DNA of 31,728 bases from JACPFV01 sp052386975 (GTDB lineage: Bacteria > Pseudomonadota > Gammaproteobacteria > Nevskiales > Nevskiaceae), in NCBI GenBank assembly GCA_052386975.1, contig JBQTJQ010000164.1:1-31728 (forward strand), read 5' to 3'. Shown in pieces: positions 8,853 to 13,383 of the stretch (positions are counted from its first letter, which is position 1; every line of letters starts with the position of its first letter). Under the pieces are notes generated by a model that was not told the DNA's origin, did no database searches, and saw only the letters and a list, made by a program, of their open reading frames with translations. The position numbers were made by a program, and so were the translations under genes.

Positions 8853-10541
8853 ATGCTCGAGGCGAAACGCGGTGTGGCGCCCCGGGCGATCGGGCCGGAA
8901 GAGCTGACCCGCGTCCTCGACGTCACGCGCAAGCTGGCCGCGCGCTTCGACCTTGCCACCATGCTGACCGAGGTGGTGCGCGCGGCCGAGGCCGTGATCG
9001 AGGCCGAGGGCGGCTCGCTGTGGCTCTACGAGAAGGAGCGCCATGAACTGGTCATGCGCGTGGCCACGGGCATGGAGCCGGTGCGCCTGTCGGCCGACAA
9101 GGGCCTGGTCGGCGAGTGCGTACGCACGCGCGCCATCATCAACGTGCCCGACTGCTATGCCGACCCGCGCTTCAACCGCGACGTCGACAAGCACAGCGGG
9201 TTTCGCACGCGCTGCATGCTGACGCTGCCGCTGGTGGGGCACGACGACGCGCTGGTCGGCGTGCTGCAGATCCTCAACAAGCGCAAGGGCGTGTTCGACT
9301 CCCACGACGAGCAGCTGGCCGCGGCGCTGGCCGCGCAGTGCGCGGTCGCGCTGCAGCGCGTGCAGATGACCGAGGCGCTGGTGGCCGGCGAGCGGCTCAA
9401 GCAGGAGATCGCGGTGGCGCGCGAGATCCAGCAAGGCACGTTGCCGCGCACCATGCCGGCGCTGGCCGGCTACGAGGTGTTCGGCGCGTTCCACCCGGCC
9501 GACGAGACCGGCGGCGACACCTTCGACCTCGCGCCGCTGCCGGGCGACCGCCTGCTGGTCATGATGGGCGACGCCACCGGCCACGGCATCGGCCCGGCGC
9601 TGTCGGTGACGCAGATGCAGGCGATGCTGCGGCTGGCGGTGCGGCTCGACGCCGGCCTCGACGCGGCCTACCGCCACGTCAACAACCAGCTCAACAGCGA
9701 CCTGCCGCCGGAGCGCTTCGTCACCGGCTTCATCGGCGTGCTCGACGGGCGCGGCCACGCGCTGGAGTTCCACGCGGCCGGGCAGGGACCGATCCTGCAC
9801 CTGCGGGCAGCCACCGGCGCGGTCGAGCGCGGGCTGCCGACGACGTTCCCGCTCGGCGCATTCCCGGTCGAGCAGCCGCGGCCGTCGCGGCGCCTGGCGC
9901 TCGGGCCGGGCGACGTCGTCGCCCTGCTGTCGGACGGCGTGTTCGAGTGGCCCGGGGCCGACGGCAGCGAGTTCGGCATCGAGCGCGTTGAAACGCTGCT
10001 GCGCGAGCAGCGCGGCCTGCCGCTGGCGCAGCTGGCGGCGCTGATCCACCAGCGCGCGCGGGCGTTCGGCGGGCCGCAGGCCGACGACGTCACCATCGTG
10101 CTGCTGCGGCGCGCACACGCGGACGCGGACGCGGCGGCCGAGCTCTCGCTGTCGCGCGAGTTCGCCGCGCTCGAGGCGGCCGTGGCGCTGGTGCGCGAGT
10201 TCTGGGCGCGCAACGCCCTGCCCGACGCCGACCGTTTCGCGGTCGATTTCGCCATCGAGGAGCTGTTCACCAACATGGTCAAGTACGGCCGCAAGAGCGA
10301 CACGCGCATCACCCTGCGCCTGCAGCGCGAGGCCAGCGCCGTGGCGGTGCTGCTGGTGGACCCGGACAGCGACCCCTTCGACCCGACCGCCGCGCGGCCG
10401 GTCGACCTGGCCGCGCCGATCGAGAAACGCACGCCCGGGCGGCTGGGCTTGCCCTTGATCCACAAGCTGGTGGACGATTTCGCCTTCGAATACGCCGGAA
10501 GCGAGAGCCGCGTGTCCTTCCGCAAGAAATTGGAGAGTTGA
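8853..10541 (+). CDS. GAF / PP2C-type SpoIIE phosphatase / HATPase partner-switching regulator
   Basis: A 562-residue cytoplasmic protein with three domains. A GAF sensor spans about residues 20-175 (SLWLYEKERHELVMRVATG, GLVGECVRTR). A SpoIIE/RsbU-type PP2C phosphatase spans about 200-415, with its metal-binding aspartates in place: D222 and D225 in GGDTFD, D240 in MGDATGHG, D361 in LLSDGVFEW, D411 and D412 in ADDVTIV. An RsbW-like HATPase spans about 430-560, with the N-box EELFTNMVKYG (E469, N474). In partner switching the phosphatase removes phosphate from a STAS protein and the kinase domain restores it; the STAS gene follows after 3 bp. The kinase G1 region reads VDPDSDPFDP, where a DxG glycine is usual, so kinase activity is less certain. 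The GAF ligand is unknown. Confidence 0.93.
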   Translation: MLEAKRGVAPRAIGPEELTRVLDVTRKLAARFDLATMLTEVVRAAEAVIEAEGGSLWLYEKERHELVMRVATGMEPVRLSADKGLVGECVRTRAIINVPDCYADPRFNRDVDKHSGFRTRCMLTLPLVGHDDALVGVLQILNKRKGVFDSHDEQLAAALAAQCAVALQRVQMTEALVAGERLKQEIAVAREIQQGTLPRTMPALAGYEVFGAFHPADETGGDTFDLAPLPGDRLLVMMGDATGHGIGPALSVTQMQAMLRLAVRLDAGLDAAYRHVNNQLNSDLPPERFVTGFIGVLDGRGHALEFHAAGQGPILHLRAATGAVERGLPTTFPLGAFPVEQPRPSRRLALGPGDVVALLSDGVFEWPGADGSEFGIERVETLLREQRGLPLAQLAALIHQRARAFGGPQADDVTIVLLRRAHADADAAAELSLSREFAALEAAVALVREFWARNALPDADRFAVDFAIEELFTNMVKYGRKSDTRITLRLQREASAVAVLLVDPDSDPFDPTAARPVDLAAPIEKRTPGRLGLPLIHKLVDDFAFEYAGSESRVSFRKKLES

Positions 10542-10544
10542 GCC

Positions 10545-10835
10545 ATGCTGGAGATCGAACAGCGCGCCGACGGCACGATGGCGCTCGCCGGAAGGCTCGA
10601 TGCCGCCCAGGCGCCGAAGATGCAGGCCGCGCTCGACGCGCTGAGCGGGGCCACCCGGCTCGACTGCGCCAGGCTGGAGTACGTGTCCAGCGCCGGCCTC
10701 GGGGTGCTGCTGAAGACCCAGAAACGCCTCGGCGCCGCCGGCGGGCTGACGCTGGTCAACGTCAACGCCCACATCCTCGACGTGTTCCGCTATTCCGGCT
10801 TCGACCAGATCTTCCGGATCGAAGGCCCCGCCTAG
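10545..10835 (+). CDS. STAS-domain anti-sigma factor antagonist
   Basis: A 96-residue single STAS domain, the size of SpoIIAA/RsbV proteins. The phosphorylation loop is YVSSAGLGVLL; alignment to SpoIIAA (DSSGL) puts the target serine at Ser49, with Ser48 in place of the usual aspartate. The C-terminal part (VNVNAHILDVFRYSGFDQIF) is typical of the family. It is almost certainly the substrate of the phosphatase/kinase encoded 3 bp upstream. In known systems the unphosphorylated form binds an anti-sigma factor or another target and so releases it. Here the anti-sigma factor nearby is of the ECF membrane type, not the RsbW type, so the actual partner of this STAS protein is open. Confidence 0.92.
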   Translation: MLEIEQRADGTMALAGRLDAAQAPKMQAALDALSGATRLDCARLEYVSSAGLGVLLKTQKRLGAAGGLTLVNVNAHILDVFRYSGFDQIFRIEGPA

Positions 10836-10843
10836 CGGGCCCC

Positions 10844-10870
10844 GCCAACTTTTCCGCCACTGGCGCGTAA
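10844..10870 (+). promoter_or_regulatory. Copy 1 of GCCAACTTTT-N13-GTA motif, candidate ECF promoter
   Basis: GCCAACTTTT at 10844-10853, then 13 nt, then GTAA at 10867-10870. The same ten bases with the same 13-nt spacing to GTAG occur at 12065-12091, upstream of the repeat-protein gene. The AACTT core and the 15-nt distance to GTA fit the general layout of ECF promoters (an AAC-containing -35 and a short -10). A difficulty is that the -10 part touches the ATG at 10871, so transcription from here would begin inside the annotated sigma gene. Confidence 0.55.
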
Positions 10871-11413
10871 ATGATCCAAGAGGAAGCCGACGAAGCGCTG
10901 GTAGTGCGCTGTCGTGACGGCGACGGCGGAGGGTTCGCCGCGCTGGTGGGGCGCTACCAACGGCCGGTGTTCAACCTCGCGTACCGGATGCTCGGGAACG
11001 CCGAGGACGCCCGCGACGTCGCCCAGGCGGCCTTCCTCAAGGCGCTGGAGGGCTTGCACCGCTTCGATCCGCGGTACCGGTTCTTCAGCTGGTTGTACCG
11101 CATCGCGATGAACGAGGCGCTGGACGTCCTCGGGCGCCGCGGGCGGCACACGGAGCTGACCGACACGCACATGGCCGACGACGACCCCGCCCGCGACACG
11201 CAGACCGCCGACCTCGGCGCGCGGGTGCGCGGCGCGCTCGGCGAGCTGACCCCGGACCACCGGGCCGTGCTGGTGCTGCGCCACTACCAGGAACTGAGTT
11301 ACGAGGAGATCGGGCGCGTGCTCGAGATCCCCGATGCGACCGTCAAGTCGCGGCTGTTCGAGGCGCGCGAGCGCCTGCGCCTGCGCCTGACCGATGCGGC
11401 CGGAGAGAACTGA
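10871..11413 (+). CDS. ECF-type RNA polymerase sigma factor (RpoE-like)
   Basis: A 180-residue group 4 sigma factor. Region 2 spans about residues 8-93 (ALVVRCRDGDGGGFAALVGR, VFNLAYRMLGNAEDARDVAQ, FFSWLYRIAMNEALD) and region 4 about 117-172 (LGELTPDHRAVLVLRHYQEL, SYEEIGRVLEIPDATVKSRL). No extra C-terminal domain is present. The ATG at 10871 gives the normal N-terminus; the next possible start, a GTG at 10904, would remove the first residues of region 2. It follows the STAS gene by 35 bp and is followed 1 bp later by its anti-sigma factor, the standard sigma/anti-sigma pair arrangement. Autoregulation is suggested by the GCCAACTTTT motif. Confidence 0.95.
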   Translation: MIQEEADEALVVRCRDGDGGGFAALVGRYQRPVFNLAYRMLGNAEDARDVAQAAFLKALEGLHRFDPRYRFFSWLYRIAMNEALDVLGRRGRHTELTDTHMADDDPARDTQTADLGARVRGALGELTPDHRAVLVLRHYQELSYEEIGRVLEIPDATVKSRLFEARERLRLRLTDAAGEN

Positions 11414-11414
11414 A

Positions 11415-12053
11415 ATGGATGTGCGGGTGGTGGAACTGATCAACCTGGAGCTGGACGGCCGCCTCGACCAGGGGGGCCGGATCGAGCTCGACAAGGTCCT
11501 GGCGAATGACCCTGCGGCGCGGACGCGCCGCGAGCAGCTCCGCGCCGTGGCGCGGGCGCTCGCCGACGCGCCCGCGCCCACCTTGCCGCTGGATTTCCGC
11601 GACCGCGTGCTGCGGCTGCTGCCCCAGCGCACCCATCGTGCCCGCAACGTCCGCCGTGCCTGGCGCGGCGGCCTGGCGCTGGCCGCGAGCCTGGTTGTCG
11701 CGATCGTGGTGCTGCGCGTGGTGCAGCATGGTCCCGATTTGAGCCCGGAGCAGGTCGGCGCGACGCTGGCGCCGGCGATGCCGACGGTGACCGTCACGCG
11801 CCAGGAACGCTTCCTCACGCTGGATTTCGTGCTGCCGCCGCAGCCGTCTGAGCTGGTCATCGAGTTGCCTGGCACCGGGGCGGTGTCCGCCTCCGTTTTC
11901 GGCGCGCCGGAGCCCGCCATCTACGGCCGGCGTATAGTGGTCGCCGTCGCCGGGGGGGAGGTTACCGTCCTGGTGATCGGAAACGTCAATGAATTCAAGG
12001 CGAACCTGGTTCGTGGCGGCGTTGTGACGCCGGTCACGGTTCGCTCGCCTTGA
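11415..12053 (+). CDS. Single-pass membrane anti-sigma factor
   Basis: A 212-residue protein starting at the ATG at 11415, one base after the sigma stop, with GGAGAG upstream; an upstream in-frame start would overlap the sigma gene. The N-terminal ~55 residues (LINLELDGRLDQGGRIELDK, DPAARTRREQLRAVARAL) resemble the anti-sigma helical domain that clasps ECF sigma factors, without the zinc-binding HxxxCxxC motif. One transmembrane helix lies at about 85-103 (GGLALAASLVVAIVVLRVV), preceded by arginines, giving an inside-out topology. The periplasmic part (about 104-212) is beta-rich (FLTLDFVLPPQPSELVIELP) and unrecognised. Such proteins are usually released from the sigma factor by regulated proteolysis or a conformational signal. 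A PrsW-type protease is encoded 4.3 kb downstream. Confidence 0.85.
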   Translation: MDVRVVELINLELDGRLDQGGRIELDKVLANDPAARTRREQLRAVARALADAPAPTLPLDFRDRVLRLLPQRTHRARNVRRAWRGGLALAASLVVAIVVLRVVQHGPDLSPEQVGATLAPAMPTVTVTRQERFLTLDFVLPPQPSELVIELPGTGAVSASVFGAPEPAIYGRRIVVAVAGGEVTVLVIGNVNEFKANLVRGGVVTPVTVRSP

Positions 12054-12064
12054 CCCGCAGGGGC

Positions 12065-12091
12065 GCCAACTTTTGGCGGCGTCGCCGGTAG
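12065..12091 (+). promoter_or_regulatory. Copy 2 of GCCAACTTTT-N13-GTA motif, candidate ECF promoter of the repeat-protein gene
   Basis: GCCAACTTTT at 12065-12074, 13 nt, then GTAG at 12088-12091, matching the copy in front of the sigma gene in sequence and spacing. Transcription would begin near 12096-12098, leaving a leader of roughly 38 nt before the ATG at 12135, which is an ordinary promoter geometry. This copy is the better placed of the two and supports direct control of the repeat protein by the sigma factor. Confidence 0.65.
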
Positions 12092-12095
12092 GTCG

Positions 12096-12114
12096 AATGG
12101 ACACATCCATTTTT
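12096..12114 (+). other. Hairpin at the predicted 5' end of the repeat-protein mRNA
   Basis: AATGGA / TCCATT with a CACA loop, followed by TTT. It would form at the very 5' end of a transcript from the motif at 12065-12091. A 5'-terminal stem can protect an mRNA from decay. The stem is only 6 bp and AT-rich, so it is too weak to call a terminator. Confidence 0.35.
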
Positions 12115-12134
12115 CGGGGGTTCGCGAGGACATC

Positions 12135-13283
12135 ATGGCTAACGAACAGATGAAGCAGCGTTGGGTGGTCGGCACCGTCGCGGCAGTCGCGATCGGTGGC
12201 GCCGTTGCGTACTTCGGCTTCGACATTCCCGGTGGCAGCGAGATCTCCGGCGCGATCGCGCCGGCGGAGCGTTACCGCGGCGCGCAGCTCTCGGAAGGCG
12301 ACGTCCAGCTGGGCGACCAGCAGGTCGCCAGGCTGATGCAGACCGACGCGTTCGACCTGCTGATCAAGGACGCGAACTTCCGCGCGATGGCGACGAATCC
12401 TGCGTTTGTTGCGCTGGCGAATCAGCCAGCCTTCCAGGCCATGGCAGCGCACCCGCAGGCCTTCGCCGCGATGGCGAAGAATCCGGCGGCGTTCGCGGCC
12501 CTGGCGACGCATCCTCAGGCGTTCCAGGCGATGGCGCAGGAGCCCAGGGCGTTCGCGGCGCTGGCCACCAACGCCCAGGCGTTCCAGGCCATGGCGACCA
12601 ACGCGCAGGCGTTCGCGGCGATGGCGCAGGAGCCCAAGGCGTTCGCGGCGCTGGCCACCAACGCCCAGGCGCTGAACGCGATGGCAACGCACGCGCAGGC
12701 CTTCGCCGCATTCGCGCAGGACGCCAAGGCGTTCAACGCGCTGGCGACCAACGCCGAGGCCTTCGCGGCCCTGGCGCAGGACGCCAAGGCGATGGCGGCG
12801 ATGGCGCAGGATGCCAAGGCGTTCGCGGCATCGATGCAGAACGCCAACGCGTCGCACGCCGCCGCGGCCAACGTGGCCGCCACCCACGCCCAGGCTTTCC
12901 AGGCGCTGGCCACCAACGCCCAGGCCTTCAACGCGGCGGCCACCAACGTCAATGCGTGCGCGGCGGCAGGCACCAACGCCCAGGCCTTCCAGGCGCTGGC
13001 GGCCGATGCCAAGGCGATGAATGCGCTGGCCACCAACGCCCAGGCCTTCAACGCGCTGGCCACCAACGCCGATGCGTTCGCGGCGCTGGGCACCAATGCC
13101 CAGGCCTTCAACGCGCTGGCCACCAACGCCGATGCGTTCGCGGCCGCGGCCAACTATCCGAATGCCTTCGACGCGCTGGCCGCGCAGCCCGCGTTCGCGG
13201 CGCTGGCGAGCCAGCCAGCGTTCGCGGCGATGCTGAGCAACGCCGCCTTCGGCGCGGCGGTGAACGCGCAGCAGGCTGACTGA
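12135..13283 (+). CDS. Membrane-anchored alanine-rich tandem-repeat protein
   Basis: A 382-residue protein I cannot assign to a named family. Residues 1-9 are polar, 10-27 form one transmembrane segment or uncleaved signal anchor (VVGTVAAVAIGGAVAYFGF), and a linker (28-72) includes AERYRGAQLSEGDVQLGDQQ. From residue 73 to 372 the chain is a tandem array keyed by an aromatic or hydrophobic residue. Spacing is 9 residues at F73, F82, F91 and F100; 10 residues from F110 to F345 (typical unit AFxALATNAQ, broken once by a 5-residue slip at 240-255); then 9 again at F354, F363 and F372. The body should lie in the periplasm or beyond. RBS GAGGA precedes the ATG. It ends the sigma operon and carries its own copy of the sigma-type motif. 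Likely a structural or sensing envelope protein; function unknown. Confidence 0.9.
   Translation: MANEQMKQRWVVGTVAAVAIGGAVAYFGFDIPGGSEISGAIAPAERYRGAQLSEGDVQLGDQQVARLMQTDAFDLLIKDANFRAMATNPAFVALANQPAFQAMAAHPQAFAAMAKNPAAFAALATHPQAFQAMAQEPRAFAALATNAQAFQAMATNAQAFAAMAQEPKAFAALATNAQALNAMATHAQAFAAFAQDAKAFNALATNAEAFAALAQDAKAMAAMAQDAKAFAASMQNANASHAAAANVAATHAQAFQALATNAQAFNAAATNVNACAAAGTNAQAFQALAADAKAMNALATNAQAFNALATNADAFAALGTNAQAFNALATNADAFAAAANYPNAFDALAAQPAFAALASQPAFAAMLSNAAFGAAVNAQQAD
12378..13250 (+). repeat. Coding tandem repeat array, mostly 30-bp units
   Basis: About 30 imperfect units encoding the repeats of the preceding entry. Most are 30 bp; the units at both ends are 27 bp. Recent duplications are visible: a nearly identical block recurs 90 bp apart (around 12535 and 12625, differing in AGG versus AAG) and another 60 bp apart (around 13044 and 13104). 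Units near the ends are more diverged. This points to expansion from the middle by slippage or unequal exchange, with the frame preserved throughout. Confidence 0.9.
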
Positions 13284-13311
13284 TCAAGCAGGCAGTACCC
13301 CGATGTACCTT

Positions 13312-13343
13312 GGCCGCCCCTGAACCGGGCGGCCTTCTTCTTT
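13312..13343 (+). terminator. Rho-independent terminator after the repeat-protein gene
   Basis: Perfect 8-bp stem GGCCGCCC / GGGCGGCC with a 7-nt loop, followed by TTCTTCTTT. It lies 29 bp after the stop at 13283 and closes the sigma/repeat-protein unit. Confidence 0.85.
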
Positions 13344-13383
13344 GGGCTATCCTGCCGGGGGCCAATAACAAGAAGGGGCGGGC

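Noticed and set aside
8817..10772. A 651-codon minus-strand open frame opposite the SpoIIE-type and STAS genes
   Set aside because: No recognisable family; the plus strand carries full catalytic motifs. GC-rich shadow frame.
10867..10870. Treating GTAA before the sigma ATG as part of an ordinary sigma-70 -10 element
   Set aside because: No TATAAT-like hexamer is present and the matching second copy at 12065 points to a different promoter class.
12515..13153. A 212-codon alanine-rich open frame on the minus strand of the repeat array
   Set aside because: Any repeat without stops on one strand yields a periodic open frame on the other; there is no start-site support.
12378..13250. Regular 30-bp repeats that might be read as a CRISPR array or a satellite
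   Set aside because: No unique spacers; units are contiguous, diverge at codon third positions, and stay in one frame with a start, ribosome site and terminator.
8853..13283. Interpretation of the SpoIIE/STAS genes as a sigma-B-type system acting on an RsbW anti-sigma factor
   Set aside because: No separate RsbW-like gene or sigma-B type factor is present; the kinase domain is fused to the phosphatase and the sigma factor is ECF with a membrane anti-sigma partner.
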